Made by a program: the position numbers and the translations under genes. The notes beneath the pieces were generated by a model. It saw only the letters and a list, made by a program, of their open reading frames with translations. It was not told where the DNA came from and ran no database searches. Positions 1-5,539 of a DNA stretch of 5,640 nucleotides are shown in pieces; positions within the stretch are counted from its first letter, which is position 1; the number at the start of each line of letters is the position of its first letter. This DNA comes from Armatimonadota bacterium (GTDB lineage Bacteria; Armatimonadota; Armatimonadia; Armatimonadales; Armatimonadaceae), in assembly GCA_014379275.1 (NCBI GenBank), contig JACMMA010000721.1:1-5640 (forward strand), in the 5' to 3' direction.

Positions 1-78
1 CAACCCCGCACCGCAGGTACAACGATGCAACGTAAGGTTGCCCCCGTCCGGGCAGGACAAAAGAAAAGAAATAACTAG
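1..78 (+). CDS. C-terminal tail of an upstream gene (partial)
   Basis: Reading from base 1, this frame is open for 25 codons and ends at TAG (76-78). The residues are polar and basic, finishing in GQKKRNN, which is a common kind of C-terminal tail. The sequence becomes clearly AT-rich just before and after this stop, as expected where coding gives way to intergenic DNA. A second frame is also open here and runs to 226, but it continues through the AT-rich stretch and looks non-coding. Nothing about function can be said from so few residues. The neighbouring window would settle whether a long reading frame enters here. Confidence 0.4.
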   Translation, partial: QPRTAGTTMQRKVAPVRAGQKKRNN

Positions 79-225
79 ATGTCCATTGGAATTCACCTTT
101 CGTACGAAACACAGTTTGTACACGTTTTGTACACGCAGCCTGTGTAGCATGACGTCATACAAGGTCGGGAGCGTCGTTCTAAGAAGGTGCGACCCCGGCT
201 GTTATTCATCCAAAGGAAAACTGTA
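79..225 (+). promoter_or_regulatory. AT-rich upstream region with palindromes and tandem repeat
   Basis: This gap precedes the secreted-protein gene and holds three clustered symmetric elements: a 12-bp perfect palindrome TTTCGTACGAAA (98-109), a tandem direct repeat TTTGTACACG at 115-124 and 126-135 (11-bp period, one helical turn), and a 10-bp palindrome ATGACGTCAT (149-158). TTTCGTAC and the two TTTGTAC units resemble variants of one half-site. This is how transcription-factor operators look, but I cannot name the regulator. I could not place a convincing -35/-10 pair; TAGCAT (145-150) is only a weak -10 candidate. Confidence 0.45.
213..217 (+). promoter_or_regulatory. Ribosome binding site deciding the 226 start
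   Basis: AAGGA lies eight bases before ATG 226. It favours this ATG over the in-frame GTG at 187, which has no such site and would put 13 extra residues before a good signal peptide. Confidence 0.6.
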
Positions 226-987
226 ATGCATTCGAATATACGTCATGCCCATGTCTTCTCCGACGCCTTCCTCATCGGGTTTATCATGGTTGCCTTAATG
301 ACGGTGGTTTTGCCTGATGTTGCCCTGGCACAGCAAGGTGCCAGGTCTGTGGTCGCCGGGGTTGGTGTTCCTAAGGGGGCGGTGTCCGTTTCCGATTCCG
401 CGATTACGAGTGGGATGGGACGACTGATAGCGGCTGGTGCCAGTGAGTTCAAGTTGCCTGCGCGGATAGGGGGCGACGGGAGCGCGGAAGTACATACGTG
501 GTCCGGTAGTGCCTATAAGCCGGGATGCGCCCCCTTCCTGCAGACATTGCTGCAAAGTGCGTTGACGGAAGCCGGCTACGTTGTCACGAGGGTGGACTCG
601 TCCTCGGAAAATACCCCCAACGCGTTTGACGAGGAAGCATACGGAACCGGTTGGCTGAATCTCGGCTCCGCCGACCCGCGGCACCAGTACTTTCATGCGA
701 CCAACGCGAAGAAGGGAGAGACGGTAGTCGGGGTGTGGTTCGATCAGGAAAGCCGGAACCGATTGGTACTGGTTCTCGGCAAGGCGGGCTTCGCAGCCGC
801 ACCGACCGAAACCACGGTTCCCGAGATCCGCGACCCGAACGTTTGGGTGGTCAACGATTTGAAGAATGCCGCGAAAGGAATGCCCCCCGCCACTTTGCCG
901 ACTTTCCCGAAACTCGCCGCGAAGCCGAAGATGGTGCGTAGCATGATTAAAGACGCTTCCGGTAAGCCGATAGCCGGGCGCAACTAG
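226..987 (+). CDS. Secreted protein of unknown function, probably frameshift-truncated
   Basis: The product is 253 residues. Residues 1-35 form a Sec signal peptide: a basic/polar start, a hydrophobic core (about 14-30) and a likely cleavage after ALA (33-35) before QQ. The mature part (36-253) has a Gly/Ser/Val-rich beginning, then a mixed alpha/beta-looking region (about 88-190, with WSGSAYKPG, TEAGYVVTRV, QYFHATNAKKGETVVGVWF and NRLVLVLGKAGF), then a Pro/Ala/Lys linker. I do not recognise the central domain. The last residues, VRSMIKDASGKPIAG, match the first strand of a carboxypeptidase-regulatory-like (CarboxypepD_reg) domain, which normally continues for some 60-70 residues. Here the protein ends at GRN. 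If one G is added to the GGG at 976-978, the reading continues as AGAQLAAWTSAAGGFR, which fits that domain well. I therefore infer a single-base loss and an originally longer protein. The truncated form may still be exported. Confidence 0.75.
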   Translation: MHSNIRHAHVFSDAFLIGFIMVALMTVVLPDVALAQQGARSVVAGVGVPKGAVSVSDSAITSGMGRLIAAGASEFKLPARIGGDGSAEVHTWSGSAYKPGCAPFLQTLLQSALTEAGYVVTRVDSSSENTPNAFDEEAYGTGWLNLGSADPRHQYFHATNAKKGETVVGVWFDQESRNRLVLVLGKAGFAAAPTETTVPEIRDPNVWVVNDLKNAAKGMPPATLPTFPKLAAKPKMVRSMIKDASGKPIAGRN

Positions 988-1019
988 CAGCCTGGACCAG
1001 TGCGGCGGGCGGGTTCCGC
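978..1019 (+). pseudogene. Out-of-frame remnant of the carboxypeptidase-regulatory-like domain
   Basis: In the frame beginning at 978 the DNA reads AQLAAWTSAAGGFR, a plausible continuation of the SGKPIAG segment that ends the preceding gene in another frame. The next codons fall inside the 35-nt palindrome, and the translation then becomes Cys/Trp/His-rich with no resemblance to the domain. This 42-base piece is therefore best read as the last surviving part of the interrupted domain. The call rests on pattern recognition of the family; a profile search on the repaired translation would decide it. Confidence 0.5.
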
Positions 1020-1314
1020 GGATACTGTCCGTGGTCAGACCACGGACAGTATCCTGTGCTTGCTTGTGTCTGCCGTGATCATTGGTGTCACCGGTCTGCG
1101 CCATCCGGTGGTGTTGCCGCGCCGCGGTTCTCTCGTGGTTTTGCTGTTCGGGTTGCTGACGCTGCCACTCGGGCTGGCCTTGTGGATGCTGGAGCGCAGG
1201 GCTCCCCCGTATTGGGTGACGGAGTTGCACTTCGTGTTTTCCGGGGCGGCATGGTTCGTGGTCGGGGGTGCCCTGCGCCGCGGTCTGTTTTCCTCAGGGG
1301 GCGGGCGTGCCTAA
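1000..1314 (+). CDS. Small hydrophobic membrane protein or 3' fragment of one
   Basis: From GTG 1000 the frame gives 104 residues. It has three hydrophobic stretches: about 18-31 (ILCLLVSAVIIGVT), 44-64 (GSLVVLLFGLLTLPLGLALWM) and 77-95 (HFVFSGAAWFVVGGALRRG), separated by basic or aromatic loops (PRR, ERRAPPYW). The third codon positions are strongly G/C, which supports coding over the other two frames. The start is unclear: GTG 1000, TTG 1060, GTG 1066 and GTG 1075 all lack a good ribosome binding site, and residues 7-18 of the long version are encoded by the palindrome. The frame is the same as that of the preceding gene, separated from it only by TAG 985-987 with no other stop between. I do not recognise the family. 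It may be an intact small protein, but a 5'-truncated remnant joined here by rearrangement is equally possible. Its end overlaps the convergent phosphoesterase gene by 21 bases. Confidence 0.45.
   Translation: MRRAGSADTVRGQTTDSILCLLVSAVIIGVTGLRHPVVLPRRGSLVVLLFGLLTLPLGLALWMLERRAPPYWVTELHFVFSGAAWFVVGGALRRGLFSSGGGRA
1020..1054. repeat. Perfect 35-nt palindrome (17-bp arms, 1-nt centre)
   Basis: The left arm GGATACTGTCCGTGGTC (1020-1036) and its exact reverse complement (1038-1054) flank a single A at 1037. As RNA it would form a very stable hairpin with a loop of about three bases or more. It lies 32 bases after the stop of the secreted-protein gene and is followed by a T-rich but interrupted stretch (TGTGCTTGCTTGTGTC). 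It could act as a plus-strand terminator, yet there is no clean U-tract. Perfect symmetry and position at the edge of a broken domain suggest instead a REP-like element or two abutted ends of a mobile element. No flanking target duplication is visible. Confidence 0.8.
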
Positions 1315-4059
1315 TTTGAGGACCTTTTCTTCGTCTGCGGCTTCGTCACGCCCGATGGTCGGTAGTTTCGCCGCCATCTTGTATTCGGGGTCTTTGGGGT
1401 CCTTCGCCTTCTCCGGGTCGAAGATACGCGGGTCGACCGGCACGACTTTGTAGGGCGTGAAGTCAGGTTTTGTCGTGAAGCAGTCGGCGAAATCGTTGGC
1501 GAGGGCGTCGCTCATGTTCAGGGGCGGCATGCCGAATATCTGGTACAACGTCCGGTGCATCGATAGGATCGTGGTGTGGCGATGCGAAACATAGCCGCGC
1601 CGCGCCCACGGGCTTATCACCATTAGCACGCTGCGCTGCGCGTCGACGTGGTCCGGTTCGCCGCCCGAATCGTCCTGTGTGACGAAGATCGCCATGTTTT
1701 TCCAGTACGGCGTGTGCGACAGGAACTCCACGATGCGGCCGAGCGCGAGGTCGTTGTCCGCCATCCACGAGGCAAGATATGGGTAGCCTTTGTCCGGCTT
1801 CGGGTCCGACCCGTGATCGTTGCAGATGGCGATATTGATGAAGCCCGGCATCGGCTTTTTGGGGGCGAGGTACAGTTTCGTGAAGTCCTGCTCGAACCAG
1901 TGGGCGCGGTACTGGTCCGGAATGTTCATGTTGAAGATGGGAAACTCGCGGCACGTGTTGTCGAAAAGCACCTTGGGCATCGGGATATTCACAACTTCGC
2001 GGGCACCGGTCCTGTGCTCGTCCTCGTCCTCGCCGACTCCGGCGAACTCGAAACCCTCGCCGTAGTTGCGGAAGCCGATCCCTCTTCGGTCCAGGTGTTC
2101 CCACATCGAACCGGCTTCGGCGTAATCTTCCGGTGCGATGGAACCGTTCGAGCCGAAGGAGGCGCGTCGCCCCGGCGCGGTGCTGTCAGCGCGGAATTTC
2201 CAGCCGAGGGTATAAGTCATCTGGCACCAGTTGTTCGGCATGACGCCGACCAGCCAGCGGTGCCCTACCCCGGACGCTTCCGGTTGCATGTAGAAGTTGT
2301 CACTGACCGTGAACTGCCGCGCGAGCGCGTTGTGGTTGGTCATCACCGCCACGTCTTCGAGGGTCGGCTGTTTCGGGTCGCTGATCTTCTGCTTCAAGCC
2401 CCAGCGGAGCAAGGACGGATCGTCGTTCGCGCCGGGAATCCGGTCGAAAATCGCGTCATAAGTGTGGTTCTCCTTGGTGATGAAAACGACGTACTTGATC
2501 TGGTCCGACGGTTTGCCAGGCTGTGTCGGGATCAGCGGGGACGATAGCGCGGCGCGGTCCGCGCTTTTGTCCACGATGCCGTTGTAAGCCAGCGTATCGC
2601 GGGTCATGCCGACAAGCGCGGCGTCCGTGGGAATGTCAGTGGTGACCAGTGCACCCTTCATGCCGAGGTAACTGCTGTTCGGGATGTTCTTGCCGCCGTT
2701 CGGGCCGTTGCCGAAGCCCCGAAAGCAGACCGTGAGCAGTTTTTTACCATCCGGGGAAACCGCGACCCGGTACGGATACCAGGCGGTTGGGATATGCCCG
2801 AGCAGTTTTCCGCTTTTGGTGTCGATCACCCCGAGCGCATTCAGCCCCGATTCGGTGACATAAAGACGGGACCCATCCGGCGAGATCGCCATTCCTGCCG
2901 GAGCGACCCCGCGTAATCCGGCGACGAGCGGCGAAGGGTTCAACTTCACGCGCATCGTGATCTTGCCGGAAACCGTGTCGAGACGTTCGACGAAATCGTT
3001 GTTATTGTCGGAAATGTACAGGTCGGTGCCGCGCGCGAGCAGGAAGTTGGGGCCGCTACCGCCGACCGTGTTTCCGGCGTCGGACGGTGCGCCGACCGGA
3101 AGTCCGGTTTTGACGCGCCGGGTGACGCGCGGGTTAGTCGGGTCGGATACGTCGATCCCCCAGACCGAGAACGATTCGGGGGCGTTCGGGTCGCCGAGTC
3201 CGGGTATCTTTCGCCCCTCGACTTCGGCGCCGTCCTGCGCTTCCGTGCTCGGGAAACCGTAGGGCGGGAAAGTCAAGCCGCGCTTGTCGAAGTCGCCCGT
3301 GGTCGGTGCGCCGACCTTGCTATACTCGAACATGCCGATGTTGGCGACATAGACGACGCCCTTCACGAGCGCGAGGGCGTAAGGGTATCGCCCGACGGCG
3401 ACAGATCCGGCTACCTTCCGCGCGTCCACGTCGATCACAACGACGCGAAAATTGGTCACATCGGCGCAGTACAGAAACTTGCCGTCCGCGCTGAGCGCAA
3501 GATCGATGGCGTCGCTGTCGGACCATTTTCGCCCGGCAACGTCACCGTTGAGCGAAACTTCGGCAATCAGCGCCCGTGTTGCGGCGTCGAACAGATAGAC
3601 CACCCCGTTCTCGCCGCCGCTCCAGAACAGCGTCTTGCCGTCGGGCGAGAAAACACAGCCCCCCGCGTTAGGCTTGCGTTTCTTCGCATCGTCCACGCCG
3701 GTCGGAAACGCGGCGGTTTGCGGCGCAGTCGTATCCCAACCGGTGATCGTCTGCCCGACCCCTTCGCTCGGAATGAAAAGGGTTTTGCCGTCCGGGGCGA
3801 TGGCGAGTCCGTGGGGCCACTGTGCGAGCGGCACGGCGCGACCGACCGGCTTGAGCAGTTTGCCCTCCGGCAGAATCGTTGTGCCGTTCGGGTCGTGCTT
3901 CGCGTATTCGTTGACGGCGGGTGCGTGCAGATACGGGCGTTGCCGCGAGGTTTGTCGGACAGAAAGTTTGATCGGCGCAGGTTTGGGCTGTTGGGCTTGG
4001 GATACCGAGACGCCGCCGGAAAGGGCGGCGAAAACAAGGGGGATGGCGTAAGAGCGCAT
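1294..4059 (-). CDS. Secreted YncE-like beta-propeller / phosphoesterase fusion protein
   Basis: The product is 921 residues. Residues 1-22 are a signal peptide (cleavage after SQA, before QQ), so it acts outside the cytoplasm. Residues about 75-450 form a YVTN/YncE-type beta-propeller with repeated SPDGKxL blades at about 88-95, 138-145, 190-197, 393-400 and 435-442. Residues about 520-860 are a phosphoesterase domain (Pfam phosphoesterase family, alkaline phosphatase superfamily, related to AcpA and phospholipase C). Visible motifs are KENHTYD (E530, N531, likely metal ligands), ASGVGHRW (S596, candidate nucleophile; H600), CNDHGSD (H749) and TQDDSGGEPDHVD (D796, D797, H804). Such proteins are annotated as bifunctional YncE family/alkaline phosphatase family proteins. 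The expected activity is metal-dependent hydrolysis of a phosphate ester; the substrate is unknown. An upstream in-frame start at 4188 would add 43 polar, basic residues before the signal peptide, so ATG 4059 is preferred. It follows the lipoprotein gene by 58 bases and is probably co-transcribed with it. Confidence 0.92.
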   Translation of the reverse strand: MRSYAIPLVFAALSGGVSVSQAQQPKPAPIKLSVRQTSRQRPYLHAPAVNEYAKHDPNGTTILPEGKLLKPVGRAVPLAQWPHGLAIAPDGKTLFIPSEGVGQTITGWDTTAPQTAAFPTGVDDAKKRKPNAGGCVFSPDGKTLFWSGGENGVVYLFDAATRALIAEVSLNGDVAGRKWSDSDAIDLALSADGKFLYCADVTNFRVVVIDVDARKVAGSVAVGRYPYALALVKGVVYVANIGMFEYSKVGAPTTGDFDKRGLTFPPYGFPSTEAQDGAEVEGRKIPGLGDPNAPESFSVWGIDVSDPTNPRVTRRVKTGLPVGAPSDAGNTVGGSGPNFLLARGTDLYISDNNNDFVERLDTVSGKITMRVKLNPSPLVAGLRGVAPAGMAISPDGSRLYVTESGLNALGVIDTKSGKLLGHIPTAWYPYRVAVSPDGKKLLTVCFRGFGNGPNGGKNIPNSSYLGMKGALVTTDIPTDAALVGMTRDTLAYNGIVDKSADRAALSSPLIPTQPGKPSDQIKYVVFITKENHTYDAIFDRIPGANDDPSLLRWGLKQKISDPKQPTLEDVAVMTNHNALARQFTVSDNFYMQPEASGVGHRWLVGVMPNNWCQMTYTLGWKFRADSTAPGRRASFGSNGSIAPEDYAEAGSMWEHLDRRGIGFRNYGEGFEFAGVGEDEDEHRTGAREVVNIPMPKVLFDNTCREFPIFNMNIPDQYRAHWFEQDFTKLYLAPKKPMPGFINIAICNDHGSDPKPDKGYPYLASWMADNDLALGRIVEFLSHTPYWKNMAIFVTQDDSGGEPDHVDAQRSVLMVISPWARRGYVSHRHTTILSMHRTLYQIFGMPPLNMSDALANDFADCFTTKPDFTPYKVVPVDPRIFDPEKAKDPKDPEYKMAAKLPTIGRDEAADEEKVLKLGTPAP

Positions 4060-4066
4060 TAATGAT

Positions 4067-4070
4067 TCCT
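4067..4070 (-). promoter_or_regulatory. Ribosome binding site deciding the 4059 start
   Basis: On the minus strand AGGA lies seven bases before ATG 4059. This places translation right at the signal peptide of the phosphoesterase protein and argues against the longer in-frame start at 4188. Confidence 0.65.
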
Positions 4071-4117
4071 GACGAGAAAATTGGGGATGCGAAAAATTTA
4101 GTTGGGAGGGGCACCCC

Positions 4118-4372
4118 CTACAATCCCTCTTTATCCTTGCGCTGTTCCGCCATGCTTCGTGGCGGTACCGGTTGCGCGGTCTGTCCATTGACGGATTGAG
4201 TGCCGGGTTGCGCGACGGGAGCCGTCGCCGCGGGAGTTGCCGTTGAACCGGACGGCGTAGCGGGGTCCGATTGACTACAACCGGCGAGGGTGAGCGCGAC
4301 GAATAGAATAACGGCGAAAGAACAGATTTCCCATTTGAGGGGGCGGTGGGGGTTTATCATAGCTTTGGTCAT
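4118..4372 (-). CDS. Small Pro/Ala/Thr-rich lipoprotein
   Basis: From ATG 4372 the product is 84 residues; from the second ATG (4360) it would be 80. A hydrophobic helix (about residues 16-30, ICSFAVILFVALTLA) ends in the lipobox LAGC with the lipidated Cys at residue 32, so the protein should be anchored in a membrane by signal peptidase II processing. The mature part is only about 53 residues: a flexible stretch rich in Pro, Ala, Thr, Ser and Gln, then a charged end (MAEQRKDKEGL). No enzymatic domain is visible. Neither ATG has a clear ribosome binding site. A GTG at 4411 in frame would lie inside the upstream stem-loop and is unlikely. It sits between the prepilin-like and phosphoesterase genes on the same strand. 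It could be a small surface spacer or partner protein, but I do not assign a function. Confidence 0.7.
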   Translation of the reverse strand: MTKAMINPHRPLKWEICSFAVILFVALTLAGCSQSDPATPSGSTATPAATAPVAQPGTQSVNGQTAQPVPPRSMAEQRKDKEGL

Positions 4373-4387
4373 CGGTGAAAATGTGCG

Positions 4388-4419
4388 CGGTTCCCGTGTG
4401 GGGAAACACACGGGAACCG
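4388..4419 (-). terminator. Strong stem-loop between prepilin-like and lipoprotein genes
   Basis: Arms CGGTTCCCGTGTG (4388-4400) and CACACGGGAACCG (4407-4419) are exact reverse complements, giving a 13-bp stem with a 6-base loop. On the minus strand it follows the prepilin-like stop by 36 bases, and is trailed by CGCACATTTTCACC, which contains only four Ts. It may terminate or attenuate transcription after the prepilin-like gene, or protect the 3' end of that message. The lipoprotein start follows only 15 bases later, so complete termination would leave the next genes without an obvious promoter. Confidence 0.6.
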
Positions 4420-4455
4420 TATAGAGCGGGACCTACGGGTGCGGTCTGCAGCCGA

Positions 4456-5364
4456 CTAATCGACGAAGGAGCAGTTTGCGCCGGGGGCGGCACCCGCCGG
4501 ACAAGGGGGATAGTTATCGTTGACGAACTTCCAGATGTCGCCACAGGCAATGTTGTCCGGGATATTCATCCCGTCGCCGGACTCCGGATTGACTTTAATG
4601 ATCTCATCCGGATTGGCACAGTACGCCGTTTTACCAAGGGTCGCGTCGCGGACCATGATAAAACGGTCGTTGAAGGCGCCCGCCATGTATCCGGCGCGGA
4701 CTTTGACGGACTTCGCGTGACCGTCCATGAACGCGTAGTTGAAGAAGCCGCCCTGATGGCGCAACCCGGCGTTTTTGTTGTTCTGATATCCGTTCGACGG
4801 GTCCCAGTTGTCCGCCGCAAAGCCGATACCGATGGTCTGGCGCGGCGTGTCGTAGGTGTCGCCGAACGCGAACGTTTGTGCCGGGTTCTTGACATCCGCC
4901 AGCGCCTTGCCGGGAATAAATCTGCCGAGCGCGATGTCCGTGGGATCAATATACTGCTGTCGCTCCAGCAAACCGCCGCCTCGCCACCCGATCGGTCCCC
5001 AGTTGTAGCCGAAGCCGGGTAGCGGGGCGATGGTCAGGGCGACCCCGTTAACCGTTCGCGTCACGCTACCTTCGGTGCGGTCCGGGCACTGAAAAACGTT
5101 GAGATTCTTAACGTAGGGGTACAGTTCGCCCCACCACTCTTTGCTACCGCCCATGGAGGGCGAGACTTCGTCGTAGTCTTGCACATACTGCATGTAACCG
5201 ATGACCGCTTGCTTACAGTTGGAAAGACAGGAGATCTGCCGCGCCTTGGCGCGCGCTTGAGCGAAAACAGGAAATAATATCGCGGCGAGAATAGCGATAA
5301 TAGCGATTACAACCAGTAGTTCGATCAGCGTGAACGCCGAACGAAATGCACTAGAATGATTCAT
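4456..5364 (-). CDS. Type IV prepilin-like protein with H-X-DG-type C-terminal region
   Basis: The product is 302 residues. The N-terminus is a class III (type IV pilin/pseudopilin) signal: a ten-residue leader (MNHSSAFRSA) then F11 T12 L13 I14 E15, with E15 the conserved Glu at mature position 5 and a hydrophobic helix to about residue 34. The residue before the cleavage site is Ala instead of the usual Gly. FPVFAQARAKAR (31-42) and SCLSNCKQ (45-52) follow, as in the abundant prepilin-like proteins of Armatimonadota and the DUF1559-type proteins of Planctomycetes. Near the C-terminus RHQGGFFNYAFMDGHAK (202-218) is the H-X9-DG-type motif, here with ten residues between H203 and D214. Several Cys (46, 50, 93, 249, 274, 288, 298) may form disulfides. 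The protein is expected at the cell envelope, processed by a prepilin peptidase; whether it joins a pilus or a secretion pseudopilus is unknown. GGAGG four bases before ATG 5364 is a strong ribosome binding site. It is first in a run of three minus-strand genes. Confidence 0.93.
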   Translation of the reverse strand: MNHSSAFRSAFTLIELLVVIAIIAILAAILFPVFAQARAKARQISCLSNCKQAVIGYMQYVQDYDEVSPSMGGSKEWWGELYPYVKNLNVFQCPDRTEGSVTRTVNGVALTIAPLPGFGYNWGPIGWRGGGLLERQQYIDPTDIALGRFIPGKALADVKNPAQTFAFGDTYDTPRQTIGIGFAADNWDPSNGYQNNKNAGLRHQGGFFNYAFMDGHAKSVKVRAGYMAGAFNDRFIMVRDATLGKTAYCANPDEIIKVNPESGDGMNIPDNIACGDIWKFVNDNYPPCPAGAAPGANCSFVD

Positions 5365-5379
5365 ACTTCCTCCACATAC

Positions 5380-5397
5380 ACCGCGTTTGCACGCGGT
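5380..5397 (-). promoter_or_regulatory. Small hairpin in the 5' leader of the prepilin-like gene
   Basis: ACCGCG (5380-5385) and CGCGGT (5392-5397) pair around a 6-base loop. In the minus-strand transcript this GC-rich stem would lie six bases before the GGAGG ribosome binding site. It could stabilise the leader of a highly expressed message or affect initiation. A stem of only six pairs can occur by chance. Confidence 0.35.
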
Positions 5398-5414
5398 ACG
5401 ATTGTCTAAAATTT

Positions 5415-5420
5415 ACTATA
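5415..5420 (-). promoter_or_regulatory. Candidate -10 element of the prepilin-like gene
   Basis: TATAGT on the minus strand matches the sigma-70 -10 consensus at five of six positions and would give a leader of roughly 45 bases. The position 17 bases upstream (TAAGAT) is a poor -35, so a promoter here would probably depend on an activator. TAAGAT itself (5438-5443) is a weaker alternative -10. Confidence 0.4.
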
Positions 5421-5451
5421 ACCGACCAAACAACCCTATCTTATCGAGCCA

Positions 5452-5481
5452 TTGTTAAGCGAAGCTTAAGAGGACATTAAG
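5452..5481 (-). promoter_or_regulatory. Three 11-bp-phased CTTAA repeats, PHO-box-like
   Basis: On the minus strand three 8-base units, CTTAATGT (5481-5474), CTTAAGCT (5470-5463) and CTTAACAA (5459-5452), are separated by exactly three bases each. This is the layout of response-regulator sites of the PhoB/SphR/PhoP type; the cyanobacterial form is a tandem CTTAACCT-like 8-mer with 3-base spacers. The block ends 31 bases before the -10 candidate at 5420-5415, a reasonable activator position. A phosphoesterase gene lies two genes downstream, which makes phosphate control plausible but unproven. The site could also serve a divergent plus-strand gene. Confidence 0.45.
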
Positions 5482-5539
5482 AAATGCTACACGATTGTTA
5501 AATCTTCGTCTCAACGGTAACAGGAAAGAAGGCACACTC

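Noticed and set aside
39..54. Hairpin TGCCC/GGGCA near the left end, considered as a terminator
   Set aside because: Only five base pairs, no U-tract following it on either strand, and it would fall inside the presumed coding tail that ends at 78.
38..226. Short plus-strand frame starting at TTG 38
   Set aside because: It runs through the AT-rich palindrome and repeat region, has no good start, and its Cys/Arg/Ser-rich translation looks random.
295..1230. Long minus-strand open frame (311 codons) opposite the secreted-protein gene
   Set aside because: The translation is rich in Arg, His, Gln and Pro with no domain or signal and no ribosome binding site; it mirrors the plus-strand gene, which has a good signal peptide and start.
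1056..1319. Alternative plus-strand frame over the membrane segment, continuous with the repaired domain frame
   Set aside because: After 1020 the translation is Cys/Arg/Gly-rich without hydrophobic or domain pattern, whereas the 1000-1314 frame gives three clear hydrophobic helices and GC-rich third positions.
1648..2547. Plus-strand open frame (299 codons) inside the phosphoesterase gene
   Set aside because: It is antisense to the well-supported phosphoesterase domain with its active-site motifs; the Arg/Val-rich translation is the usual product of the opposite strand in GC-rich DNA.
4375..5022. Plus-strand open frame (215 codons) opposite the prepilin-like gene
   Set aside because: It lies antisense to a clear pilin-family gene, shows no recognisable domain and starts within the arms-flanking region of the stem-loop.
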